A stretch of 64,000 bases of DNA from Rutpela maculata. Lineage: Eukaryota; Arthropoda; Insecta; Coleoptera; Cerambycidae. Below, piece by piece: positions 1-9,577 of this stretch (position 1 is the stretch's first letter; every line of letters starts with the position of its first letter). The notes under the pieces are model-generated. The model made no database searches, was not told where the DNA came from, and saw only the letters and a list, made by a program, of their open reading frames with translations. The DNA lies in assembly GCA_936432065.2 (NCBI GenBank), contig OW386286.2, forward strand, positions 79,388,452-79,452,451. The letters run 5' to 3'. A program made the position numbers and the translations under genes.

Positions 1-270
1 TTGTCTGGACTACTCAACGCGCTCGACCAAATTGCGAGCCGCTGGGTCAATCCAAACTCTTTCCATGCGAGAAACCGGCCTTGTACATGTGCATTGATTT
101 TTATCAATTTTTGCTTATCGGCACTACGCCGGCTTTGACAAAATCTTCTATTTTGCCTTTTGGATGCAGTGCATCGTTAAAATTTTATGCTCATACTTTA
201 GAATTGTGCTTTCAATGATCGTACCTCAAAGGTCAATGTCTTTGGTTGAGGAATAAAAAATAAAAAAATA
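1..270. other. Gene-free AT-rich stretch
   Basis: I see no coding region, RNA gene or clear repeat here. It leads directly into the 76-bp tandem array. Confidence 0.5.
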
Positions 271-274
271 ATTT

Positions 275-650
275 AAAGTATATTTTCGTGGTACTTTTTA
301 AACTGACTTCGTGGTACTTTTGAAAAATCCAGTTTAAGACCAATTTTAGCGTACTTTTGAAAAATCGATTTTCGAGCCAAATTTCAAGGTACTTTTGAAA
401 AACTAATCTGCGGGTGAAATTTTGGCGTACTTTTGAAAAATCGATTTTCAAGCCAAATTTCAAGGTACTTTTGAAAAGTTAATCCGCGGGTGAAATTTTG
501 GCGTACTTTTGAAAAATCGATCTTCAAGCCAAATTTCAACGCAGTTTTGAAAAATTAGTCTGCAAGTGAAACTTTGGCGTACTTTCGATAAATCGATTCC
601 TGGGCCAAATTTTGACGCCCTTCCAAAAATATTATTTTTCAAAGTCCAAT
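275..650. repeat. Tandem array, 76-bp unit built from two ~38-bp halves
   Basis: The word GTACTTTTGAAAA recurs about every 38 bp. One half-type has GTAC at 351, 427, 503 and 579, exactly 76 bp apart. The other has it at about 314, 389 and 465. Alternate halves carry ATCGATTTTCAAGCCAAA-like or AATCTGCGGGTGAAA-like tails, so the array is a higher-order dimer. Copies are diverged towards the right edge, where GTAC is lost at about 541. Minus-strand frames stay open only because of the repeat and do not look like genes. Confidence 0.85.
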
Positions 651-1085
651 TTATGGTACCTTTGAAAAAGTATACTATTCATAAATCTTTGTCATTATAT
701 ACTTCTACTCTGATATTCTGAACCAAAAACATTTTTCCTAAGTGAAAATTCGGTGTTTCTTCGAATTTTCGCCTGGTCATTTCCAACGCCTTATAGAACC
801 CAAAACGGTCCTTGTGGACTGATCTGCGCCTCTGCAGACTCCCAAAAATGTCTTTAAATGAAATTTTTGCCTAAGTCGAATTTTGATTATGTCTTCAACT
901 TAGGACGATTTTGGAGAGTTCTACAACAACGTCAAGTCCAATATGAGTGTGTTCTCAGATACGCCGTTCTTCCTGGATATTAGTCGGTGATTTAAATATT
1001 TTCCAGTTAGAGATTATGAAAACAAATTTAATAATTGTTAAAGTTTAGTAACACTATATTAATACATATAAATTAATTTAAAGTA
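651..1085. other. Gene-free stretch
   Basis: AT-rich DNA with no recognisable gene, repeat pair or RNA. It may be the remains of the element that carried the fossil transposase to its right. Confidence 0.4.
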
Positions 1086-1099
1086 TATGGCACACGCAA

Positions 1100-1550
1100 G
1101 GGGCCTATTGGATGTAATTGTCACAAATTTTCAATAATTTTCCAGAACTCATTGTTAAAGAAATTAATCAAACTTTCAGCGTTTAAGGTGTTGCAGAAGA
1201 TAAGCGGACCGATTATTTTATCCCCTGAAATGCCGCACCATACATTAACTTTTGGTGAGTATTGGTTTTCGCAATTCATAACTCGGTGAGGATATTTTGT
1301 AGACCACTATTTGCAATTTTGAGAAGATACATCCCATTGGTAGTAAATGTAGCCTCATCAGTAAACATAACTTTCATTAAAAAAATGTCCGTCGCCTAAA
1401 AAATTTTCTTAGGCCCCAAGGTGATAATCTAATCCTTTAACTTCATCTACTTCTCTCAAGGTGTACAAAAAGGTTGGCTTGATTGGCCTTGTTTTGTGAC
1501 AAACAAGGTATCTTCTAATTTTTTCTTACTCACATTCAATTCAAAAACGT
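1100..1550 (-). pseudogene. Fossil DDE transposase (Tc1/mariner-IS630 type)
   Basis: Translating the minus strand gives a broken but recognisable transposase core. MFTDEATFT lies at about 1370-1345 and contains the first catalytic D. After a frameshift comes WSTKYPHR at about 1305, then VNVWCGISGDKIIGP at about 1250-1205, and the segment ends near 1125 with FFNNEFWKIIENL followed by a stop. These blocks have the order and spacing of the DDE_3-type transposases common in insect genomes. In-frame stops and at least one frameshift show it is dead. An upstream block resembling the pre-catalytic region may extend it to about 1550. Terminal repeats were not located. The family is recognised from its motifs only. 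Confidence 0.65.
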
Positions 1551-1559
1551 GCATTTATG

Positions 1560-2735
1560 GCTCGTAAAGTTCTATTTCTGTACCAAAATTAAATCTCCAC
1601 TTCTAAAAATAAATTAAATACAGGAGTATCTTCATCTTAAGTGTGTTGCACTGTATATGACAACCACTTTCCTCCACAAGTTTGGTATGGAAACCTTCTG
1701 CTATAAGTTAATAAAAAGACAAAGAGTCACATCGTAAGGTATTATTTTGAAGTAATACAGCACTGTAAATTATTACGTCAAATTTTATAATCTTTTCTCA
1801 ACATCACAAAGCTTTACATCAATATATTTGGTATGGCAATAATATTTGTTGAATACATTTATCATAAATTAATGAAAAAACAAGTGCCATACGGTAGGCT
1901 CTCATACAATATGTACTGAAAAAACTACAGTTTTGTATGAGTATGGCTGGCTCTTCCACACACTCAAACGGTCTGGTGCAAGTATTTTTGAGCATTTCAG
2001 AGTTCAACCAAAAATCAGCCGGTAGAAAGACTTAATTTTTTTTACTCAAAAATGCTAGTTTAACTTAGTATGGTGACCATTCCACCGACGGAAATAGTAT
2101 GATACCAATTTTCCGCCGGGTTTTTAATGAAAACTCTTGATATAAATAAAATTTATCCGATAGGTTATAAAACAAATTTTTTTTTAATATTTTCAAAAAT
2201 GTTTCTTATTATGATGCACCGAGAGAAAGTTACACGCGATTGCTTAATTTTTATCGACAATGTGATGAAGTCATTAGGGTTCAAAGCGGTAGGAAATCAT
2301 ACCATAAAATCTGTCACCAGCTCGCGGCCCAATACCAAATATTATTTTTTTCCGTCGCATTGTTTTCATTAATTATTTCTTATAGGTTGTCTACCCCATA
2401 TATTTTTCAGTAAAGGTATATTTCTTCGTTGGCAATAGCTTCAACTATATACCAAATATTACTTTTTTTAATCAAATAATTTTGGAGATAGAGCACCAAC
2501 AGTCACGAGACAGACAGACAGATACATAGACCGACCGATAAACAGACTGATGGATTAAAAGCCTTAATGCGCATAATTTGAAACGTGAAAAAGTAAAGAA
2601 ATCTCAGGGAATGTTTCTATGATTACAATAAGCGATGGAGGTAAAAATACGCTCACATATTGACAGAATCTTAGCTATAATGAGATTGCAACAGAAAGGA
2701 GCTAGGTATTTTTGAATGTTAGTGTAGAACAACAA
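1560..2735. other. Gene-free stretch with a short GACA-type run
   Basis: No convincing gene. A GACA/GATA-rich microsatellite lies at about 2505-2550. The short open frames at 1819-2007, 2127-2372 and 2604-2840 have no recognisable domain. Confidence 0.4.
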
Positions 2736-2958
2736 ATACTTGCAAAACGTGGCAATTTGTGATACAAATTTTTCCTTTTTCACGATTTTTCCAGATACCC
2801 AACTAAGTGATTTGACCCGCTGGGGGGGGCATTTTTTCAAAACTACCTTCTATTTTCCAAAAATGTATTTATTGTGCAACAAAATTGATCTTGGAGTCGA
2901 TTCTATATGACTTCGGTATGCTAAGACCGAATACAACGTTAAAAAATAGTTGAACGTC

Positions 2959-3274
2959 CAGTGGCGTAACCAGAAATTAATTCTGGTCTTTATTTTTTAC
3001 TTGACCTGTTACGTCATTTTACTAACTCATTGGACTGCTGAGCGTAAATTATTTAATAAATTAAACGTCATTAACGAAACATAAATCCTCTTATAGAATG
3101 GAACGGAAACAAAACGTATTTAAATAAAATATTTATTTAGTCTCCTTTTTACTTTTGCGAGCTCCTGACACATTTCATCGCAAGTTTCAGGAAAGTAATT
3201 AAATATAAAGCAATAATTAATAACCAAAGAGTCGTAGCTCTGGGGGGGACAATTACCCCCTTCCTACGCCACTG
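2959..3274. mobile_element. MITE-like insert in left arm (CAGTGGCGTA...TACGCCACTG)
   Basis: This 316-bp block begins CAGTGGCGTAACC and ends CCTACGCCACTG, with a G run or C run just inside each end. The flanks read TGAACGTC and AATGTCAT, which could be an eroded target duplication but is not clean. It is non-coding, and the superfamily cannot be fixed from the ends alone. Confidence 0.65.
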
Positions 3275-4218
3275 AATGTCATCTTAAACAGTTTATGGAC
3301 AGATTTTCTCAATTTCAGATACTTTGTGTAGTTTTTGTTACTGCGTTACTGCGTTTGATGGTGTCTTTCTTTGGACAGGCGGATGTGGCGGAGAGAGGTA
3401 AAGGTGTATGGATTGCGGTCACTCTTCCCCTTGAAACTGTACCCGTCAATATTAATAGGTCAAAGTGTGTCATGTCAGCCCGGTAATACAACTGACCTTA
3501 GATACCCTGCAACAAATTCTGTAATGTCACAGAGAAATTTGGGCTATAAAACACTTGCTGAAAATTTAGAAAGTTTTAAACCTACCAACCATGTGTTGCC
3601 TTTTTGTTGCTTTGTTCTGCGCCTGGACGTCGGGTGTGGCATTTACGAAACATTCAAGAATTCAATGTATGTGGAAGTCCATACAAGGGGAGTATGCAGG
3701 AGGGAGGGGGGTACATCTCGCGGCACAACAAGTCTAACTGTTAAAGGCCTGTTAAAAGTTTTATTTTCATCTTTAATTAGTTTCATAAATCGGTAAGGCA
3801 TGTATGGATTTCCACATACTTCGTGGAACTTAGCCTTTGAATTCTTGAATGTTTCGTAAATGCCACTCCCTACGTTCAGGTGCGGAAAAAGGTAACCAGA
3901 AGGCAACCTATGGTTGGTGGGTTTAAGACTTTCTAAATTTTCTGCAGGTGTTTTATAGCTCAAATTTCTCTGTGAAGTGTCACAGGATTTGTTGCAGGGT
4001 ATCTAAGGTCAGATGTATTACTGAACTGACAATGACATTCTTTGGCCAATTAATATTGACGAATACAGTTTCAAGGGGAACAGTGACCGCCTTCCTCCTC
4101 TTCGTCATGTCCGCCTACCCTGAGAAAGAAAGCCCAATCGCAGTAACGCAAGAACAAGAACAACACAAAATATCCTGAAATTCAGAAAAATTGTCCAAGA
4201 ACTGTTTAAAATGACACT

Positions 4219-4556
4219 CAGTGGCATAGGCAGTGGGGTAATTGCCCCCCCGCAGAGCTATGACTCTATGATTATTAACTATTGATTTATATTTAATTAA
4301 TTTCCTGCAACTTGCCTGTCAGGAGCTCGCAAAAGTAAAAAGAAGACTATATAAATATTTTATTTAAATACGTTTTGTTTCTGTTCCCTTCTATAAGAGG
4401 ATTTATGTTTCGTTAATGACTTTTAATTCATTAAACAATTTACGCTTAGCAGCCTAATGAGTTAGTAAAATGACGCAACAGGTCAAGTAAAAAATAAAAA
4501 TTAGATCAGTCAGATCAGGGTTAATCCCCCAGGATTAATTTCTGGCTACGTCACTG
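4219..4556. mobile_element. MITE-like insert in right arm, mirror copy
   Basis: Inverted counterpart of the 2959-3274 block, from CAGTGGCATAGG to GGCTACGTCACTG. Its position within the right arm mirrors the left one, so the insert was probably present before the foldback structure formed. Confidence 0.65.
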
Positions 4557-4764
4557 GACGTTCAACTATTTTTCAGTCGACTCCAAGAACAATTTTGTTG
4601 CACAATAAATACACTTTTGGAAAAAGAGTAGTTTTGCTCCCTAGAGGGTGAACGAAAAAAAAAATCTCGAGTGTCCTGCGGACCAAATCATTTAGTTGGG
4701 TGCCTGGAGTAATCGTGTCAAAGGAAAAATTTGTATCACAAAATGCCACGTCTTTTTACGTACC

Positions 4765-5195
4765 GCACACACTAGTAGACATCGCGTACATTTCAAATGG
4801 AGAAATTGATATAGAATGATGAAATATAGTTCATTTAACCTCATTGAAACTAGACTTTAAAGCCTAGTGCGATGGGTAAATGTTAATAATCGTGTATTAT
4901 ATTGAAACAATTTACATATAAATGATGGATTTACCTGCTCATAGTCACCACTAAACTATTCATCAAATATTAATGATGCTTTGTTGATTTTAAACCACCA
5001 TCCGATGATTAGTTATACAAGTAAACTGTTTGCTAACAGTTATTTACTAAACTGGCCTGACATACTAACAGCGTCGAGCGTATAAATTGGTTCGAGTATG
5101 TATGATGTAGTGTATAACGAAAGATATCAAAATTGATAATTTCCAACAGCTTATACCTATGGCAAGGAAATTATAAGAATGAAAACGGAGCTTTG
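4765..5195. other. Gene-free stretch
   Basis: AT-rich DNA with no gene or repeat partner that I could find in the window. Confidence 0.4.
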
Positions 5196-5199
5196 TATG

Positions 5200-5911
5200 C
5201 GGTTATTACTTCCACATCCAATGGAAGTATAGTAACGACAGAAATTTTTTTTAAAATTTTTATTGTTCAAATAGGCTTAGAATATCACGAAACGTCGAGA
5301 TTTTAAGTTTGAACGAAAAAACATTTCTGTCTGTCGGTCTGTCTGTCTGTAACTTTTTTTGTGCGCACGTTTACTCTGGAACCGTTTGAGATATTGACTT
5401 GAAATTTGGCACACATATGTACTTTAACGAGATCTAGAACTGGATTATATTTTCATCTTGTTCCGTCGAAGGGTTGGGAGGTAAATTGGGATAAATTTAG
5501 GGAAAATAGGTAAATCAAGCAGGTAAGAGTCCATAAAATTGGTATTTAGTATATACAAGAGAAACTAAGGTCCCAAAAAAAGTTTTGGCATTAGCCACCC
5601 CCATTACCACCCCCACCCCATTATTAAAGGGGATGAAAAAAAATTGTGATTTAGTGTGTGTACAAGAACCAGAAACCTCAAAATATTTTTTTACTTCATC
5701 CACCCCCACTACCACCCCCATTACCACCCCCACCCCGCTACCGATGTGGGGTATCGTTTTATGGGTTTTTGGGGTAGAGGATTTCAAATATTATATTATT
5801 AAAGTTCCATAAACAATTATTTCCACATACAAATTTTTTTCGTTGTGAGTGACTTGGATAAAAAATTTGGATGTGGAAGTAGTGATTCCTTGGGCAGCGG
5901 TTTTTTTACTA
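5200..5911 (+). repeat. TTCCAC-ended interspersed repeat, copy 1
   Basis: About 0.7 kb of non-coding DNA that matches, in inverted orientation, a second copy at about 44278-45010. Its ends carry inverted ACTTCCACATCC (5208) and GGATGTGGAAGT (5868). Inside are a GTCTGTCTGT-type run near 5325-5350 and C/T-rich ACCACCCCC runs near 5595-5735. The open frames across it arise from the simple-sequence runs. It is probably a non-autonomous DNA element. Confidence 0.75.
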
Positions 5912-6337
5912 GTGCTGGTTTACTACATACATCATCTGCGGACTTTAGATTCACTTATAAGGCATTCCAGATAAATCAAACGTTTTGGAATATATCTATA
6001 GCTCGCTCATTAATTCAGCGAAGTATAGGAATACGGGTGCTAAAGGCGTCCGCAGAGTCACTTATATTTTACTAATAAACGTCATAATAAATATTTTATG
6101 AAGATTATATTGTAGTTTTCTCTTTTTCCTGGAGAGAAAACCCCAGAAATAAATACAAAAAATCTACCAGGTATTACCAAAAATAAAACAAAACTATAAC
6201 ACACTATATATTGCCAGCTAGTTACAAAATCGGTGAACAAAAGAAACTTTCAGGGCAGAAGGCAATAATTATGCTTTCGCCAACTAAAGAAAGGTAAATA
6301 CATATAAATAATACACAAATAGATATAATATAGCAAA
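5912..6337. other. Gene-free stretch
   Basis: No recognisable gene. A short imperfect inverted motif (GCGGACTTTAG near 5938 and CTAAAGGCGTCCGC near 6040) is present. Confidence 0.35.
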
Positions 6338-6339
6338 TA

Positions 6340-7791
6340 GTCCAGTCAATGAATGGTTTCTAGAGGGAAATACTGAGATCACAATTTTTTACTAGAGGGC
6401 TGTGTTTGGACTATTTAGGAGGTAAACATACCAAAAGTCCCCGAACGTAGGAGGTGGGGGGGGGGTGCAGGGGGCACGAAGAAGGTCCTGGTTTTTGGTT
6501 TTTCGCTCATATCTCGAAAACGGTTAGCCCTAATCAAAAAGTGGCTACATGCAAAATTAAAGCTGACTAAATTTTCTTCAATAATGTTTTCTATTAATTT
6601 TTTTCGTATCTGCTATGGTTCAGTAATGAATTGTATATCTTTTGACTGTATTCTAACTTTATTATAAATTTATTATAAATTGAAAATAAATTTTAATAAT
6701 CATCGTAGAAAATAATTTCTTGTACAGATATTCGTTTCATAGCAGACTGAACTGAAATATCGAATAAAAATGTTTTTGCTTCTGTAAGTGTGTGAGTGTA
6801 TATCTATGTGTGCGTGTATACCGCTTCTTGTAAACATGATAACTTCTGTTAGACTTAAAATATTTGATTACAATTTGGAACATATGTAAAGCAGCATATT
6901 ACAATAATCCCTATTGAAATTGGGCCATATCTGTAATACATGGTGATAACCAGAGGCCTACAATTCTCACTTCACAATAATGTTATTAAAAATACCATGT
7001 TCCATATTTTAGGATAACACTGATATATCATCTAATTTAAATAAAATTGGTTTTCCTAACATACACCCTGTATATTGCGGTTTAGAAATCTTATACATCT
7101 TCTTATTTTTGTATGCTTAGTAATATTTTGCTCTGAAATTAAAATAAAACATATTTTACGTATGAGAGTTTGTAGGCTTGTGGTTATCACGATGTATTAC
7201 AGATGTGACCCAATTTCAATAGATATTATGATAATATGCTGTTTTACATATGTTCCAGATTGAAATCAAATATTCTAAGTCTAACAGAAGTTATCGTTTT
7301 TACAAAAACGGTATATACGCACACATAGATATATACGCACACACAGACTTACAGACGCAAAGACATTTTTTTATTCGATATTTCAGTTCAGTCTGCTATG
7401 AAACGAATATCTGTGCAAGAAATTTTTTTCTACGATGATTGTTAAAATTTATTTTCAATTTATAAGAAATTTATAATAAAGTTAGAATACAGTCAAAAGA
7501 TATACAATTCATTACTACATAACAGATACGAAAAAAATTAATAGAAACATTATTGTAGAAAATTTAGTAAGCTTTAATTTTGCTTACAACCACTTTTTGA
7601 TTAGGGCTAACCGTTTTCGAGATATGAGTGAAAAACCAAAAACCGGGACCTGCTTCGTGCCCCCCTGTATCCCCCCCACTTCCTACGTTCGGGGACTTTT
7701 GGTATGTTTACCTCCTAAATAGCCCAAAGTAAAAAATTGTGATCTCGGCATTTCCCTCTAGACCCCCTTATTGAACGTTCATTGACTGTGC
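6340..7791. mobile_element. Foldback DNA element, copy A1 (TA-flanked, GTCCAGTCAATGA end)
   Basis: A 1.45-kb imperfect palindrome. The left end reads TA|GTCCAGTCAATGA and the right end TCATTGACTGTGC|TA, so a TA lies outside each end. The arms (about 6340-6960 and 7165-7791) pair over CTCTAGAGGGAAAT-like, CCCCGAACGTAGGAGG-like and TATTATAAATTTATTATAAA-like blocks, with an unpaired loop of about 200 bp. The inverted copy A2 at 57407-58835 has the same arms and loop. The small open frames (7075-7263, 7250-7438) are not genes. It carries no transposase, so it must be moved in trans. Confidence 0.85.
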
Positions 7792-7793
7792 TA

Positions 7794-8040
7794 AAAATAC
7801 CAAAATATCTTCGCTGATTGGCCAATGTGATTTAAATTAACAAAACAAAAAATCTACAGGTATACTAAACTCTAAAGTTTACCGTAACAAAAGGTAAATA
7901 ATCTATATAACGAGAAAATGTATAAAGGTACAAAAATAACAGTTATGAACTGTTTGGAGACATAATTTTCTACACAACTTTAAAATCTAATTTTACAAGA
8001 AGGTACAAATATCTACCCGGACTTTAGGTAGTCTGTATAA
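7794..8040. other. Gene-free stretch before the LINE
   Basis: No gene seen. It may include the distal 5' UTR of the LINE that follows, whose exact 5' end I could not place. Confidence 0.35.
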
Positions 8041-8245
8041 TCTACAAAGTCGTAGCGACATCGAGCACTTTACACAAACAAACGGAGGTTCTTGATATTT
8101 CACGGACTCGATTGGAGACTGTCGAACAGTTTGTACGAAAATCAGTGCTCTTGGTAGTTAGTGTGTAAAAAGTCAGTTTATAATAATTTTATTTGATAGT
8201 TATTTATAAAAGAAGTGTCTACATACAAACTTTTTTATTAGTGTA

Positions 8246-9577
8246 GTGAGTGCAATGTCACACGGTAGAGGGGTCCCATCTGGGGCCCCGTACACTTTAG
8301 AGGACCCAGGTGGAGGAAATACAGCTAGTAAACCAGATAAGTTAAAATATTTAAAAGAAAATTTTTATTATACTGATAATATGCGTGAAAATATTGCAAG
8401 TAAAAGTGAGACTAGTAATTCTAACGTTAATTATAAAAGGCCGGCAGAAACCGAAACAATGGACTTGACGTCCCCGAATAAAAAACCTAATAAAACAGCA
8501 AATGATAATAGTACGAAAGAAATGCAAACAAATAGATTATTTAGAGAGACGGATACAGGCCCGTATTACTTTTATGTTATATCGGAAAATGAAAATGTAG
8601 GTAATATGCACCCGATGAAGTTAGGAAAAATAATTTTTTTAAACATACCTAGTGTTAAAAATAATATAGTAAATATATCCTCGGTAGGAAGAAATAAAAT
8701 AAAAATTGAGATGAAAGATGCAATATCGGCTAATGATCTTTTAAACCACAAAATTTTTATTGACAATAAATTAAAGACGTACATTCCAACTTTTGTTATA
8801 AATAAAATGGGTATTATTCGTGGTGTTGAAAAAACAATGAGCGAAGAAGAAATTAAATCTGATGACAGCCAAACTTTACCTAATTATGTATATTTGAATG
8901 GTGTCAGATGTGAGGTAGATCCATATGTATCCCCTGTATTACAGTGCTTTAACTGCCTACGGTTTAACCATACCAATAAACAATGCAGAGCCAAAATTCG
9001 ATGTGGAAAATGCGGTGGTGATCACCAGTTTAAAGAATGTCAATCAGATGAAAGTGTATGTGTATTATGTAATGGAAGTGATCATACATCAATTCGCAAA
9101 AAGTGTCCAGAATATCAAAAACAAGCTATTATAAAACAAAATCAGGCGCTAACTGGCAATAATTACAGGCAATCATTTGAAACACATAACCCCTATTACG
9201 CACTACTTAATAATTATGATAAAGAATTTCCGGAAATTCAAAGAAATACACCAATTAACTTCAAACCTCAGTACAGAAAACAAAACATCAAACAAAAACA
9301 ATATTTTCCCTCTCTCCAACCGACTACTTCTCAGTCAGTAACTGACAATGCAACTTACCAGAAAACAACAAAATATAATTATACATATCCATATAGAACA
9401 TCTCCTTTCATTCGCGAAAGGGAAAACAGTATAGAGGAAGTCCTAATTACAAATTTTACTAAACTTTTTGATTCAATTTTACATCAGTATAAAACCAATA
9501 TCGGCTCGGTGAATGTAGATAATTTACAAAAAACAATTAACAATATTATACATAATAGTTTACATTCAATTCTGTAA
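8246..9577 (+). CDS. LINE ORF1: zinc-knuckle RNA-binding protein
   Basis: A 443-residue open frame beginning at the first ATG after the likely 5' UTR. The N-terminal ~100 residues are polar and low in complexity. Residues ~100-225 are a compact region that in this family resembles an RNA-binding domain. Residues ~234-290 hold three Cys/His knuckles: CFNCLRFNHTNKQC, then CGKCGGDHQFKEC, then CVLCNGSDHTSIRKKC. The tail is rich in Asn, Gln and Tyr. ORF1 proteins of I-type LINEs coat the element RNA and help deliver it to the nucleus. The stop codon lies just before the endonuclease coding sequence, so the two ORFs abut. The frame is intact. Confidence 0.88.
   Translation: MSAMSHGRGVPSGAPYTLEDPGGGNTASKPDKLKYLKENFYYTDNMRENIASKSETSNSNVNYKRPAETETMDLTSPNKKPNKTANDNSTKEMQTNRLFRETDTGPYYFYVISENENVGNMHPMKLGKIIFLNIPSVKNNIVNISSVGRNKIKIEMKDAISANDLLNHKIFIDNKLKTYIPTFVINKMGIIRGVEKTMSEEEIKSDDSQTLPNYVYLNGVRCEVDPYVSPVLQCFNCLRFNHTNKQCRAKIRCGKCGGDHQFKECQSDESVCVLCNGSDHTSIRKKCPEYQKQAIIKQNQALTGNNYRQSFETHNPYYALLNNYDKEFPEIQRNTPINFKPQYRKQNIKQKQYFPSLQPTTSQSVTDNATYQKTTKYNYTYPYRTSPFIRERENSIEEVLITNFTKLFDSILHQYKTNIGSVNVDNLQKTINNIIHNSLHSIL

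Larger units (their letters stand above)
2740..4762. mobile_element. Foldback element: ~2-kb imperfect palindrome with ~0.95-kb arms
   Basis: The left half (about 2740-3692) is repeated in inverted orientation in the right half (about 3797-4762) around a loop of about 100 bp. Matching points include TTTGTGATACAAATTTTTCC (left, ~2757) and its complement at ~4720, and the block around 3541-3660 against 3835-3963. The arms differ by many substitutions and small indels, so this is an old foldback structure and not a recent copy. The open frames at 3371-3796 (+) and 3643-3963 (-) are mirror images of one another and have no known domain. No transposase is visible. Each arm contains a MITE-like block ending in CAGTGGCGTA/TACGCCACTG. 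Confidence 0.85.

Noticed and set aside
2740..4762. Palindrome as an assembly artefact
   Set aside because: The arms differ by many substitutions and indels, and a distinct loop separates them, so a false inverted duplication is unlikely.
5515..5812. Mirror-image frames with PTTTPITTPTP-type residues
   Set aside because: They result from ACCACCCCC simple-sequence runs in a non-coding repeat.
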